From JALYGY01 sp963800975 (GTDB taxonomy: Bacteria; Actinomycetota; Rubrobacteria; Rubrobacterales; Rubrobacteraceae): 64,000 bases of DNA. This document shows, one piece after another, positions 8,540 through 17,354 of this stretch (the stretch's first letter is position 1; every line of letters begins with the position of its first letter). A program made the position numbers and the translations under genes. The stretch is from positions 124,001 through 188,000 of the forward strand of contig CAWDDB010000013.1 in NCBI GenBank assembly GCA_963800975.1, given 5' to 3'. The notes beneath the pieces were generated by a model. That model did not search any database. It saw only the letters and a list, made by a program, of their open reading frames with translations, and was not told the origin of the DNA.

Positions 8540-9115
8540 ATGGAGCAGACGCACGTTCCGCGGCGCTGGACCGACGTACTGAAGCACCGCTGGCCGACCG
8601 TGCTTGGCCTCGCTGTCGCCGCGCTGACCGCCTTCGACCTGGAAGTCGACGCCGGGTTCGTCTCCTCGCTTTCGGCGCTCGTCGCGCTCATGGCGTTCGT
8701 CTACGTTGGCGCCGCGGTCCTCGACCGGCGTCGCTCCGCTTGGGGGGTGTTCCTGGCCGCGTTCGCGGTCGTGGCCCTAACTCAAGTACTCGACCTAGCG
8801 ATAAACCTCCCTTTGGTTTTCCTGGTCGTCGCGCTCGCCTTCCTGGTGCTGGCGGCGGCCCGTGGGCGGTTGCGCGGACGCAGCGACCTCACCCTCGAAG
8901 CCGCCGGGATGCTCGCGTTCGGCGCGACCGCGCTGGCGGCGTACTACGTGGATCCCACGCTGGGCGGGTACCTCGTGGCCTTCGCCCTCCTCGGCCACGC
9001 CGCGTGGGACGCAATCCATTACCTCAGGGACAGGGTGGTCGCGCGTTCGTACGCGGAGTTCTGCGGAATTCTCGACCTCGTTGTGGGTGTGGCCATCCTC
9101 TGGTTCCTGGCGTAG
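8540..9115 (+). CDS. Polytopic membrane protein, unknown function
   Basis: The 191-residue product is almost wholly hydrophobic, with about six membrane segments (for example TVLGLAVAALTAF, LSALVALMAFVYVGAAVL, WGVFLAAFAVVALTQVL and ILDLVVGVAILWFL). A polar cluster HAAWDAIHYLRDR lies between the last two segments. AGGAGG stands 10 bases before the ATG. I do not recognise the family. The CsoR/CstR-type dyad at its promoter hints at control by metal or reactive sulfur species, in line with the divergent osmC. Confidence 0.75.
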   Translation: MEQTHVPRRWTDVLKHRWPTVLGLAVAALTAFDLEVDAGFVSSLSALVALMAFVYVGAAVLDRRRSAWGVFLAAFAVVALTQVLDLAINLPLVFLVVALAFLVLAAARGRLRGRSDLTLEAAGMLAFGATALAAYYVDPTLGGYLVAFALLGHAAWDAIHYLRDRVVARSYAEFCGILDLVVGVAILWFLA

Positions 9116-9188
9116 TGGAGCTTCGCCTGAGAGTCAGAACCTGGCGCGGGGTGTTGCACGGAGGGCGGGCCCGGTCGTGGATGCAAGC

Positions 9189-9230
9189 TTCCGAGAACAC
9201 CTGCCGTCCACGCACTCCGGTGAATAGGGG
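9189..9230 (+). repeat. Intergenic repeat family, copy 3
   Basis: TTCCGAGAAC is followed 30 bases later by GTGAATAGGGG, with ACGCACTCC between. It lies between the convergent ends of the membrane gene and the MOSC gene. Copy 4 at 10205 matches it at most positions over about 42 bases. Confidence 0.65.
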
Positions 9231-9247
9231 TGAGGGGGCGGGCGACC

Positions 9248-10069
9248 CTACGCCAGCGCCTCGACGCGGTCGCCGGTTCGGATCCTGCCGCTCGAGAGCA
9301 CGTCGGCTCGCAACCCGCCCCGGTGTACGAGGCCGCGCAGCACCCCGGGCCGCGTCAGTCGTTCGAGGTGCGAGCAAGGCTCGCACCGTCGCTGGCCGAA
9401 GCACTCGACCTCGCCTACCCGGAAGCGCCGTCCGATAAGGTCGTCCAGCGCGATGCCTTTCACGACGATGTTGCGCCGCGCCTCGATCGGCGCCAGCTCG
9501 ACGCCTCTTGCGGATAATTCCCCTAGCGCTTCGGCCTCCACCAGCGTGAGATCGTAGCCGCGTCCGCGCGGGTTCGAAAACGTCCCGGCCCCGCGCACGT
9601 AGCGGTCGCCCCGCAGGCCGCGTCCCTCGACCGCCTCCGCTTCGGACACCGCTCGCATGGGGCCTTCGGCTTCGGCGGCCAGCGCGATCAGTTCGACCGT
9701 GCCAACGCTCTCGGTCCCCCGACCGGGTTCGGCCCCTCGTTGCGCGTCGTGCTGCGCGAGCACGAACGCGGCATCCATAGTGGCGTCTTGCTTGTTCCCG
9801 TCCGGCTCGGCCAGGGGATCGTGGACGATGCCGGGAGGCGAGCCGAAGTAGACCGCCCAGGTCGAGGAGTCGCGCTTGAGACCGAGGAAGTGCCCGGGCC
9901 AATCGAAGGTCTCGGGGGAGGCGACGGGCACGAGACCGAGGTTCCTCGAGGCGAGCCACTGGCCTATGTTGGCTTCCCGTTTCGTCGGCACCTCGGAGAC
10001 GTCGATGTCGAGCATTCGTGCGACGCACGCCCTGAGCGAGGTTTCCTTGCGATCACCCACGGAAGCCAA
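9248..10069 (-). CDS. MOSC-domain protein with N-terminal C39-like domain
   Basis: The C-terminal 150 residues are a MOSC domain, the sulfur-carrier fold of molybdenum-cofactor sulfurases and YiiM. ARRNIVVKGIALDDLIGRRF and GEVECFGQRRCEPCSHLE are clear, and the cysteine in CEPC is the likely active residue. The N-terminal 100 residues (LRACVARMLDIDVSEVP, then GQWLASRNLGLV and a closing IVHDPLAE) resemble a small papain/C39-like domain of unknown role. The fusion is unusual. The TTG at 10069 is preferred because AAGGGAG lies seven bases before it; a longer GTG start at 10087 lacks a site. Confidence 0.8.
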   Translation of the reverse strand: MASVGDRKETSLRACVARMLDIDVSEVPTKREANIGQWLASRNLGLVPVASPETFDWPGHFLGLKRDSSTWAVYFGSPPGIVHDPLAEPDGNKQDATMDAAFVLAQHDAQRGAEPGRGTESVGTVELIALAAEAEGPMRAVSEAEAVEGRGLRGDRYVRGAGTFSNPRGRGYDLTLVEAEALGELSARGVELAPIEARRNIVVKGIALDDLIGRRFRVGEVECFGQRRCEPCSHLERLTRPGVLRGLVHRGGLRADVLSSGRIRTGDRVEALA

Positions 10070-10204
10070 GGTGCTACTCCCTTCCACGCGCCACCAGCTG
10101 CGCGTAGCCTAGACGTGGTGGGGAGAGGATACAAGGCGCGGCGAAGGTGTCGGGCATCCTTCGGAGAGACGATCTCCCCACAGCCTCGAAGCGGCGATGT
10201 TCAG

Positions 10205-10247
10205 TATCCGAGACCGCCTACCTTCTACGCACTCCAGTGAATAGGGG
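10205..10247 (+). repeat. Intergenic repeat family, copy 4
   Basis: TATCCGAGA is followed 30 bases later by GTGAATAGGGGCG, with TTCTACGCACTCCA between. It lies about 90 bases after the stop of the SnoaL-like gene on the minus strand. Confidence 0.65.
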
Positions 10248-10332
10248 CGGGAAGGCGATGACCTCCGGGGCGAAGTCATCGCGGTGGACGGTCATGAGCA
10301 CCGGCTTGGTGCGATCCCTCTCGCCTCGGAGA

Positions 10333-10929
10333 TCATCGCCCGGCCTCCCGGCGAGCCCGCCGGGTCGCAAGCAGCATCCGCACCAGGTAAAGCGGCGAAG
10401 GCGGGGTCCAGCCGAGCTGCGTCGCCGTGCCGAGGTCGTCCCTGTTGGCCCAGTGCTCGATGACCTTCCCGTCGGCTACGCGGAACCAGTGCGTCTGGGT
10501 GGTGGCGAACCGCCTGCCTGTGGGCGGGAACGCCTGCGCGGGGCGCGCGTTGGCATCGTAGCCGACGAAGGTTCCGGTTTGCCTGCCAGACATCGTGGCG
10601 TGCAAAACGACCGTGTCGCCCTCTGCGACCACTTCGTGGACGTCCCAGCGCAGCTCGGCGTAGGCGTCGCGCAGCCACAGCGCGGTGGCGTAGAAGGCCG
10701 CGGGCCCGCGGCCGCGGCTGGCGGGCGGCTCGTCTACGTCCTCGCGGTTGCGGGCGTCGGGGTGGACGATGGCCTCGAAGTCTTCTAGCGTACCGTTGGC
10801 CATGATTTGGACCGAGCGGACGCACAGCTCCTTGGGGTCGTCGCGGGTGGAGTCCATGAACGATCCTTTCCGCTGTCCTTGCTCATCGTAGACGCGACGG
10901 ATGACGGCCTTGTTCTCATTAGACGACAT
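10333..10929 (-). CDS. SnoaL-like ester cyclase family protein
   Basis: The 198-residue product has the cone-shaped SnoaL/polyketide-cyclase fold signature: FEAIVHPDARNRE near residue 55, GPAAFYATALWLRDAYAEL, and a closing THWFRVADGKVIEHWANRDD. Such proteins act on small hydrophobic molecules, but the substrate cannot be told. The ATG at 10929 has an AGGAG site. A strong dyad at 10999-11024 lies about 70 bases upstream. The neighbour at 11109 belongs to the same fold family, in the same direction, so this may be an old duplication. Confidence 0.8.
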   Translation of the reverse strand: MSSNENKAVIRRVYDEQGQRKGSFMDSTRDDPKELCVRSVQIMANGTLEDFEAIVHPDARNREDVDEPPASRGRGPAAFYATALWLRDAYAELRWDVHEVVAEGDTVVLHATMSGRQTGTFVGYDANARPAQAFPPTGRRFATTQTHWFRVADGKVIEHWANRDDLGTATQLGWTPPSPLYLVRMLLATRRARREAGR

Positions 10930-10998
10930 GGTGCTCTCCTCTCGGTTTCGGGGCCTCTTGCAGTGTTCGTTAGGAGGGTACCTTGGGGATCCCGGAGC

Positions 10999-11024
10999 GA
11001 ATATGGCAGAAAACTGCCATATTC
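10999..11024. promoter_or_regulatory. Operator-like dyad ATGGCAG-N4-CTGCCAT, copy 2
   Basis: GAATATGGCAG (10999-11009) and CTGCCATATTC (11014-11024) are perfect 11-base arms around AAAA. It lies 70 bases before the ATG at 10929 and shares ATGGCAG-N4-CTGCCAT with the dyad at 7684. It could also act as a terminator for the gene ending at 11109, but the copy at 7684 is placed like an operator. Confidence 0.55.
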
Positions 11025-11046
11025 ACGCTGCTGGGGCGAATAGGGG
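11006..11046 (+). repeat. Intergenic repeat family, copy 5 (degenerate)
   Basis: GCAGAAAAC is followed 30 bases later by GCGAATAGGGG, with TTCACGCTGCTGGG between. The left block overlaps the dyad at 10999-11024. Confidence 0.4.
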
Positions 11047-11108
11047 CCAGGGAAGGAGAACCGACCATGCGGCGGCGCGGAGGGCTCTACCACGGGGCGT
11101 TGCCAATC

Positions 11109-11540
11109 CTAGGGCTCCGGTACGGCTCCCACCTGGCGCAGCGCCCCTAGCAGGTCGAACTCGGCCCTCTCTTCGACTATCTTGCCGCTGCTCTCGTCGA
11201 AGCGGTCTATCTGGATGCCCGTGAACGTCACCCGGTTTCCCGTTCCGCCAACACCGAAGAAGTCCCCCCGGTGGGTGCCCCGAACCGTCCAGCGGCTCAC
11301 GACCTTCTGCCCTTCGGCTAGCTGCTCATCGACGGTGCAGGTGAGGTCGGGGAAGGCGTTGCGGAACCACACTATGTTTTCCTTCACGGTGTGCGCTCCG
11401 CGGACCTCTCCTGCCTCGATGTACGGGTCGTAACGGACGAAGTCGGGGTCGAGCAGGTCGTCCACCAGTTCCGGCCTGCCCCCTCCGAATGACTCCTCCA
11501 TCAAGCGACGCACCGTTTCCTTGTTCTCTTGCGCGGACAT
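11109..11540 (-). CDS. SnoaL-like ester cyclase family protein
   Basis: The 143-residue product fits the ester cyclase/SnoaL family closely: ENKETVRRLMEESF at the start, DPDFVRYDP, AFPDLTCTVDEQLAEGQKVVSRW, and THRGDFFGV followed by GNRVTFTGIQIDRF. The ATG at 11540 has GGAGAGGAG upstream. It is divergent from the methylmalonyl-CoA mutase gene. Substrate unknown. Confidence 0.85.
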   Translation of the reverse strand: MSAQENKETVRRLMEESFGGGRPELVDDLLDPDFVRYDPYIEAGEVRGAHTVKENIVWFRNAFPDLTCTVDEQLAEGQKVVSRWTVRGTHRGDFFGVGGTGNRVTFTGIQIDRFDESSGKIVEERAEFDLLGALRQVGAVPEP

Positions 11541-11709
11541 ACGTACTCCTCTCCGCTCTTCCCCTACGGCCGTATGCTAGTCCAATAGGCAACCACAGAT
11601 AAAAGGCACACAACGTTACTGGTGGCGCGTGGGGTCGCGGGAGACCATTCGTATCTGAGGCTTATGCTAGAGTCTGGGCAAAGGGAGCGGACACACCGGA
11701 GGGCATGCC

Positions 11710-13353
11710 GTGGACACCAAGAAAGGCGCGAGCGAGCGCTGGGAAGAAGCCTACTCGAAGAACCCCGAGCGCGACGCCGAGTACTCGACGATGTCCGGCA
11801 TCCCCGTCAAGCCGCTCTACACGCCCGAGGACGTCGAAGGCTCCTACGACGAAAAGCTTGGCTTTCCTGGGGAGTACCCGTACACGCGCGGCGTCTACCC
11901 GAACATGTACAGGGGGCGCCTGTGGACCGTCCGGCAGTTCGCGGGCTTCGGCGACGCCGAGGAGACCAACAAGCGGTTCAGGTACCTCATAGACCACGGG
12001 CAGAACGGCCTCTCGGTCGCCTTCGACATGCCGACCCTGATGGGACTCGACTCTGACTCGCCGCTGTCCCTGGGGGAGGTCGGGACCGAGGGCGTGGCGG
12101 TCGACTCGCTCGCGGACGTGGAGCGGCTCTTCGAGGGCATCCCGATGCGTGAGATCACGACCTCCATGACCATAAACGCCCCCGCGATGGTGCTCCTAGC
12201 GATGTACGTCGTCGCCGCCGAGAAGCAGGGCGTCTCGCCGGAGGAGCTAGGCGGCACGAACCAGAACGACATCCTCAAGGAGTACATAGCCCAGAAGGAG
12301 TGGCTCTTCCCGCCGGCCCCCTCGATGCGCGTCTTCAGGGACATGCTCGTCTACGCGACCGAGCACATGCCGAAGTGGAACACCGTCTCCATCAGCGGCT
12401 ACCACATCCGTGAGGCGGGGAGCACGGCCGCGCAGGAGCTCGCCTTCACGCTGGCCGACGGCTTCGCCTACGTCGAGGCCGGTATCGAGGCTGGCCTCGA
12501 CGTCGACGACTTCGCCCCGCGTTTCTCGTTCTTCTTCAACTCGCACATAGACTTCTTCGAGGAGATCGCCAAGTTCCGCGCGGCGCGGCGCATCTGGGCG
12601 ACCGTGCTGAAGGAGAAGTACGGCGCGAAGAACGAGAAGAGCCTCCTCATGCGCTTCCACACCCAGACCGCGGGCGTCTCGCTCACGGCCCAGGAGCCCC
12701 ACAACAACGTCGCCAGGACGGCCTTCGAGGCGCTCGCCGCCATCCTCGGCGGTACGCAGAGCCTGCACACCAACTCGCTGGACGAGGCCCTGGCGCTGCC
12801 GACCGAGGAGGCGGTCAGGATCGCGGTTCGCACGCAGCAGATTGCGGCGCTTGAGACCGGCGTGACCAACACCATCGACCCGCTCGGGGGCTCCTACTTC
12901 GTCGAGGCGCTGACGGATGAGATCGAGCGCCAGGCCTACGACTACTTCAGGCAGATTGACGAGATGGGCGGCATGATAGAGGCCATCGAGGCTGGCTTCC
13001 CGATGCGCGAGATCGCCGAGGCCAGCGCCCGCTACCAGCGCGAGCTCGAGGAGAAGAAGCGCTACATGGTCAACGTCAACGTCTACGAGCCGCAGGACGA
13101 GCAGGACGTCGAGACCCACCGCATAGACCCCGAGATCTCGGAACGCCAGCTCCAGCGCCTGAAAGAGCTGAAGGAGGAGAGGGACAACGACCTGGTCGAG
13201 CAAAGGCTCGAAGAGCTCAAGGACACGGCCAGGGGCGACGAGAACACTATGTACCCGATCATCGAGGCCGTCCGAGCCTACGCGACCGTCGAGGAGATCT
13301 CCAAAGCCCTGCAGGAGGTCTTCGGCTCCTACCGCGAGACGCCGGTTATTTGA
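11710..13353 (+). CDS. mutA: Methylmalonyl-CoA mutase large (catalytic) subunit
   Basis: This 547-residue protein holds the TIM-barrel catalytic domain of acyl-CoA mutases, which interconvert methylmalonyl-CoA and succinyl-CoA with adenosylcobalamin. YTRGVYPNMYRGRLWTVRQF is the substrate and cofactor signature near residue 60. GYHIREAGSTAAQELAF, RFHTQTAGVSLTAQEPHNN and DPLGGSYFVE are also typical. No B12-binding DxHxxG domain is present, so it needs a separate small subunit, which is not in this window. GTG 11710 has GGAGG upstream. Isobutyryl-CoA or ethylmalonyl-CoA mutase remain possible, since the family shares this layout. Confidence 0.9.
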   Translation: MDTKKGASERWEEAYSKNPERDAEYSTMSGIPVKPLYTPEDVEGSYDEKLGFPGEYPYTRGVYPNMYRGRLWTVRQFAGFGDAEETNKRFRYLIDHGQNGLSVAFDMPTLMGLDSDSPLSLGEVGTEGVAVDSLADVERLFEGIPMREITTSMTINAPAMVLLAMYVVAAEKQGVSPEELGGTNQNDILKEYIAQKEWLFPPAPSMRVFRDMLVYATEHMPKWNTVSISGYHIREAGSTAAQELAFTLADGFAYVEAGIEAGLDVDDFAPRFSFFFNSHIDFFEEIAKFRAARRIWATVLKEKYGAKNEKSLLMRFHTQTAGVSLTAQEPHNNVARTAFEALAAILGGTQSLHTNSLDEALALPTEEAVRIAVRTQQIAALETGVTNTIDPLGGSYFVEALTDEIERQAYDYFRQIDEMGGMIEAIEAGFPMREIAEASARYQRELEEKKRYMVNVNVYEPQDEQDVETHRIDPEISERQLQRLKELKEERDNDLVEQRLEELKDTARGDENTMYPIIEAVRAYATVEEISKALQEVFGSYRETPVI

Positions 13354-13390
13354 GACCGCAGGCTTCGGGCATCAGGTTTCGTCTGCCGGC

Positions 13391-13828
13391 TTGAGCGGGC
13401 CCGGGGCATCCGATCCGCTGGAGCGGGTGCGGGCTAGCTTCGAGAAGCAGGGGTTGATGCGGCTGCTCGACGCGAGGGTGCTGGAGGCCGGGTCGGGGAC
13501 CTGCGTCATCGAGGTACCTTTTCGGGATGAGCTGACGCAGCAGGAGCGCTTTTTTCATGGGGCGATTACGGGAGCTATCGCGGACACCGCGGGCGGCTAC
13601 GCGGCGCTCACGCTGGCGCCTCCCGACCGAGAGGTGCTCACGGTCGAGTACAAGGTCAACTTCCTCGCTCCCGCCGTCGGCGAGAAGCTGGTGGCGCGTG
13701 GGGAGGTGCTCACGGCCGGCCGTCGGCTGTTCATCTGCAGGGCCGAGGTGGCCGCCGTCGCGAGCGGGGAGGAGCGAGCCTGCGCGATGATGCTCCAGAC
13801 GGTCACGCTCTCGCCCGCGAAGACCTGA
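13391..13828 (+). CDS. PaaI-type hotdog thioesterase
   Basis: The 145-residue product has the PaaI-like hotdog pattern: RFFHGAITGAIADTAGGYAA carries the HG motif of the family, with VEYKVNFLAPA in the central strand. It probably hydrolyses an acyl- or aryl-CoA. It follows the mutase gene by about 40 bases and may belong to its transcript. The start is uncertain: TTG 13391 keeps the whole fold, GTG 13427 is in frame, and neither has a clear ribosome binding site. Confidence 0.82.
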   Translation: MSGPGASDPLERVRASFEKQGLMRLLDARVLEAGSGTCVIEVPFRDELTQQERFFHGAITGAIADTAGGYAALTLAPPDREVLTVEYKVNFLAPAVGEKLVARGEVLTAGRRLFICRAEVAAVASGEERACAMMLQTVTLSPAKT

Positions 13829-13998
13829 GACGTCTACCGGATCAGCGGAGGGTAGCAGACCCGGAACGCACGAAACGCGTGTTCGGGCGGCTCCGACCGT
13901 TGGTAGGCTTGGCGGTTTGCTAAGATAAAGTCGGTGAAGGAGCGGCTCCGTTCCCGGTCCCGTTCCTGTCGGGGTGAGCGGCGATCAGGAGGAGGCCT

Positions 13999-15003
13999 AT
14001 GGCTGTCGAGGAGACCCGGACCCGCCACCGGTCCCTGGGTCTGGGCGAAGAAGACCTGTTAAAGATCTACCGCCACATGCTCCTCGCCCGCAGGGTGGAC
14101 GAGCGGTCCTGGATCCTGAACCGCCAGGGCAAGGCCGCGTTCGTCATCTCTTGCCAGGGCCAGGAGGGTTGCCAGGTCGGCGCCGCCTACAATCTCAGGC
14201 CCGGCTACGATTACGTCTACCCCTATTACCGCGACCACGGCATCGTGATGACCCTCGGGATGAGCGCGCGCGACGAGCTGCTCGCGCTTCTCGGCAAGAG
14301 GGAGGACCCGAGCAGCGCAGGCCGCCAGATGCCTGGCCACTTCTCGAGCCGCGAGCTCAACATCGTGACGGCCTCGGCCCCGATCGGGGTGCAGTTCCCG
14401 CAGGCCACAGGGACTGCCCTGGCCTTCAAGTTGCGCGGCGAGGAGGGTGTCGTCCTCGCCTGCGGCGGCGAGGCATCCACCAGCGGCGGCGACTGGCACG
14501 AGGCGATGAACATGGCCGGCATCCACGACCTGCCCGTCGTCTTCCTGATCCAGAACAACGTCTACGCGATCTCCGTCCCGGAGTCGTTTCAGGTCGCCGG
14601 CTCCATAGCGAAGCGGGCCGAGGGCTACGGGTTCCCGGGCCACCAGGTGGACGGCAACGACGTGCTCGCCGTCTACGAGGTGGCCAGGGAGGCGGTGGAG
14701 CGCGCCCGCGCGGGCGAAGGGCCAACCCTCATCGAGGCGAAGACGTACAGGATGACGGCCCACTCATCCGACGACGACGACCGCAGGTACCGCGAGCGCG
14801 AGGAGATCGAGGAGTGGCGCCGGAAGGACCCGATCCTGCGCTTCGAGAGGTACCTGCTGCAGAACGGCGTCCTGGACGAGGAGAGGAAAGAGGAGACCTC
14901 GGCGGAGATCACAGCCGAGGTCGCCGAGGCGAGCGAGTACGCCGAGAGTGCCCCCTTCGCGGATCCCGAAGAGGCGCTGGAGCGCGTCTACGCGGAGGCT
15001 TAG
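13999..15003 (+). CDS. 2-oxoacid dehydrogenase E1 component, alpha subunit
   Basis: The 334-residue protein is the thiamine-diphosphate E1-alpha of a branched-chain 2-oxoacid (or pyruvate) dehydrogenase. GGEASTSGGDWHEAMNMAG followed by LPVVFLIQNN is the diphosphate-binding motif, and the phosphorylation-loop region YRMTAHSSDDDDRRYR is present. The ATG at 13999 has AGGAGGAGG upstream. E1-beta begins three bases after its stop, and E2 follows, so these form one operon. Branched-chain use is favoured by sequence style and by the propionyl-CoA genes nearby, but pyruvate or acetoin substrates cannot be excluded. Confidence 0.9.
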   Translation: MAVEETRTRHRSLGLGEEDLLKIYRHMLLARRVDERSWILNRQGKAAFVISCQGQEGCQVGAAYNLRPGYDYVYPYYRDHGIVMTLGMSARDELLALLGKREDPSSAGRQMPGHFSSRELNIVTASAPIGVQFPQATGTALAFKLRGEEGVVLACGGEASTSGGDWHEAMNMAGIHDLPVVFLIQNNVYAISVPESFQVAGSIAKRAEGYGFPGHQVDGNDVLAVYEVAREAVERARAGEGPTLIEAKTYRMTAHSSDDDDRRYREREEIEEWRRKDPILRFERYLLQNGVLDEERKEETSAEITAEVAEASEYAESAPFADPEEALERVYAEA

Positions 15004-15005
15004 GG

Positions 15006-15992
15006 ATGGCCGAGAAGAACCTGCTGCAGGCCATCCACGACGGTCTGGCCGAGGAGATGCGCTCCGACGACACCGTGATGGTGTTGGGCGAGGACGTGGG
15101 GCGGGCCGGCGGCGTCTTCAGGGTGACGCAGGGATTGCTGGAAGAGTTCGGACCGTCCAGGGTCATGGACACCCCGCTGGCAGAGAGCCTGATCGTCGGC
15201 TCCGCCATCGGCCTCTCCGTGAACGGGATGCGCCCCGTGGCCGAGATACAGTTCGCCGACTTTATCCCGCCGGCGTTCGATCAGATAGTGAGCGAGGCGG
15301 CCCGCTTCTACTACCGCTCGAACGGCGCGTGGGAGGTGCCCATTACCATAAGGGCCCCCTATGGCGTGGTGCCTGGCGGCGCGCTCTACCACTCCCAGAG
15401 CGTCGAAGCGTACTTCTGCAACACGCCAGGTCTCAAGGTCGTCGCCCCGACGTTCCCGGCCGACGCCCAGGCCATGATCAGGAGCGCCATCCGCGACCCC
15501 AACCCCGTCCTGTTTCTCGAGCACAAACGGACCTACCGCCTGATCAAGGAGGACGTCCCGGATAACGGGTTCGAGGTCCCTCTGAGTAAGGCCCGCGTGC
15601 ACCGCGAAGGGACCGACCTGACGGTGGTCTCCTACGGGTTGACCCTCTACACGGCGCTGCAGGTGGCCCAGCAACTCTCCGAGGAGGAAGGCATCGAGGC
15701 CGAGGTCGTCGAGCCGCGCACGCTCTACCCGCTGGACAGGGAGACGATCCTCGAGTCCGCCAGGAAGACGGGCAAGTTCCTCGTCGTCTCGGAGGCGAAC
15801 CTGACGGGGTCGGTGTCGGGCGAGATCGCGGCTATAGTAGCCCACGAGGCGTTCGAGTGGCTGGACGGGCCGGTGATGAGGGTCGGGGGGCCGGACATCC
15901 CGGCTGCGGCCTTCGCCAAGCCGATGATGGACTTCTTCGTCCCGAGCGCCGAAAAAATAGGGTCGGCGATGCTCGAGCTTGCGCGGTACTAG
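15006..15992 (+). CDS. 2-oxoacid dehydrogenase E1 component, beta subunit
   Basis: The 328-residue product pairs with E1-alpha to make the alpha2-beta2 decarboxylase. VLGEDVGRAGGVFRVTQGL and MDTPLAESLIVGSAIGLS are family hallmarks. EIQFADFIPPAFDQIVSEAA and PYGVVPGGALYHSQSVEAYF follow, the last carrying the histidine loop near the active site. It starts three bases after the alpha stop, so translation is probably coupled. The E2 gene follows 12 bases later. Confidence 0.92.
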   Translation: MAEKNLLQAIHDGLAEEMRSDDTVMVLGEDVGRAGGVFRVTQGLLEEFGPSRVMDTPLAESLIVGSAIGLSVNGMRPVAEIQFADFIPPAFDQIVSEAARFYYRSNGAWEVPITIRAPYGVVPGGALYHSQSVEAYFCNTPGLKVVAPTFPADAQAMIRSAIRDPNPVLFLEHKRTYRLIKEDVPDNGFEVPLSKARVHREGTDLTVVSYGLTLYTALQVAQQLSEEEGIEAEVVEPRTLYPLDRETILESARKTGKFLVVSEANLTGSVSGEIAAIVAHEAFEWLDGPVMRVGGPDIPAAAFAKPMMDFFVPSAEKIGSAMLELARY

Positions 15993-16004
15993 AGGGGGGA
16001 GATA

Positions 16005-17324
16005 GTGGCGACGCCCGTAACGATGCCCCAACTCGGGGAGAGTGTGACGGAGGGGACGATCACCCGCTGGCTTAAGGCCGAGGGCGACGAGATCGAGCTG
16101 GACGAGCCCCTGGCCGAGGTGGACACCGACAAGGTCAACGCCGAGCTCCCATCGCCGGTCGCGGGCACGATCGAGAAGCTCCTGGTCTCCGAAGGAACGA
16201 CCGTGGACGTCGGCACCGAGATAGTCCTCGTCTCCGCAGGCGGAGACGAGCCCGCATCCGAAGCTCAACCCCTCGAGGCCGTGACCGAGGAGTTCCCGGC
16301 CGCGGGAACCGAGGCGCAGCCGACCATGCGCGGGGACGGCGAGAAGCAGCGCGCGGTCGCCGAGGCGCGTGGCTCGCAGGGCGGCGGCAACGGCCGCGGG
16401 GCGGTCGAAGACGCCGAGACGCTGCGGCTGCGGCGCTCCTCGCCCGTGGTAAGACGGCTCGCCAGGGAGCACGAGGTCGACATCTCGGAGATCTCCGGCA
16501 CCGGCACCGGCGGCCGGGTGACCAAGAAGGACATCACGAGCTTTATCCAGGAGCGCGGCGTGCAGAGGGAGAAGCCCGCCCGGGCCGCACCCGAGCGGGT
16601 GGCGATCCACGACGGCGACCGGGTCGTGGATCTGACGGGCATCAGGCGGGCCATCGCGAACCGCATGTCGCAGAGCAAGGCCGAGATACCGCACGCCTGG
16701 ACGCTCGTCGAGGTCGACATGACGGGCCTCGCGGCGCTGCGCGAGCAGGAGAAGGCGTCCTTTGCCGAGAGCGAGGGCGTGAAGCTCACGTACCTGCCGT
16801 TCATCGTCAAGGCCGCGGTAGAGGGTCTCAAGGAGCAGCCGGTTCTCAACTCGGTGTGGGACGGGGACAGCATCGTCCTGCGGAGGCAGATCAACGTTGG
16901 GATAGCGGTCGACCTCGAAGAAGGAGCCCTGATCGTGCCCGTCATCCGCGGAGCCGACGAGCTCAACATCGTCGGCCTCGCCCGCAAGTTAGACGATCTG
17001 GTGAGGCGAGCCAGGAGCCAGGAGCTCGACACTGAGGACGTCTCGGGCGGCACGTTCACCGTGAACAACCCGGGCGCTTTGGGTAGCGTGGCCTCGACCC
17101 CGATCATCAACCATCCGCAGGCCGCGATCCTGCAGGCCGAAGCCGTCGTGAAGCGTCCGGTCGTCGTTGGCGACGCCGGCGGCGAAGCCATCGCGATCCG
17201 CAGCATGATGAACCTCGAGGTCTCCTTCGACCACCGCATCCTCGACGGCGGCGTGGCCCTGCGCTTCCTCAACTCGGTCAAGGACCGTCTGGAGGGCTAT
17301 GGTCCCGAGAGCGGCATCGGGTGA
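16005..17324 (+). CDS. Dihydrolipoamide acyltransferase (E2)
   Basis: The 439-residue E2 has three domains. A lipoyl domain covers residues 1-80 with lipoyl-lysine 43 in EVDTDKVNAE. An acidic linker is followed by a peripheral subunit-binding domain near 150-185 (SSPVVRRLAREHEVDI and GTGTGGRVTKKDI). The catalytic acyltransferase domain ends with SFDHRILDGGVALRFLN, where the histidine of DHRxxDG is catalytic. GTG 16005 has a GGGGGAG site. No E3 lipoamide dehydrogenase follows, so the complex must use one from elsewhere. Confidence 0.93.
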   Translation: MATPVTMPQLGESVTEGTITRWLKAEGDEIELDEPLAEVDTDKVNAELPSPVAGTIEKLLVSEGTTVDVGTEIVLVSAGGDEPASEAQPLEAVTEEFPAAGTEAQPTMRGDGEKQRAVAEARGSQGGGNGRGAVEDAETLRLRRSSPVVRRLAREHEVDISEISGTGTGGRVTKKDITSFIQERGVQREKPARAAPERVAIHDGDRVVDLTGIRRAIANRMSQSKAEIPHAWTLVEVDMTGLAALREQEKASFAESEGVKLTYLPFIVKAAVEGLKEQPVLNSVWDGDSIVLRRQINVGIAVDLEEGALIVPVIRGADELNIVGLARKLDDLVRRARSQELDTEDVSGGTFTVNNPGALGSVASTPIINHPQAAILQAEAVVKRPVVVGDAGGEAIAIRSMMNLEVSFDHRILDGGVALRFLNSVKDRLEGYGPESGIG

Positions 17325-17354
17325 GGCGTCCGCGTAACGGGCGCCGCTAGATCG

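Noticed and set aside
15000..16694. A 564-codon open frame on the minus strand opposite E1-beta and E2
   Set aside because: It is antisense to two clear enzyme genes, has Arg/His-rich composition typical of GC-r shadow frames, and shows no motif.
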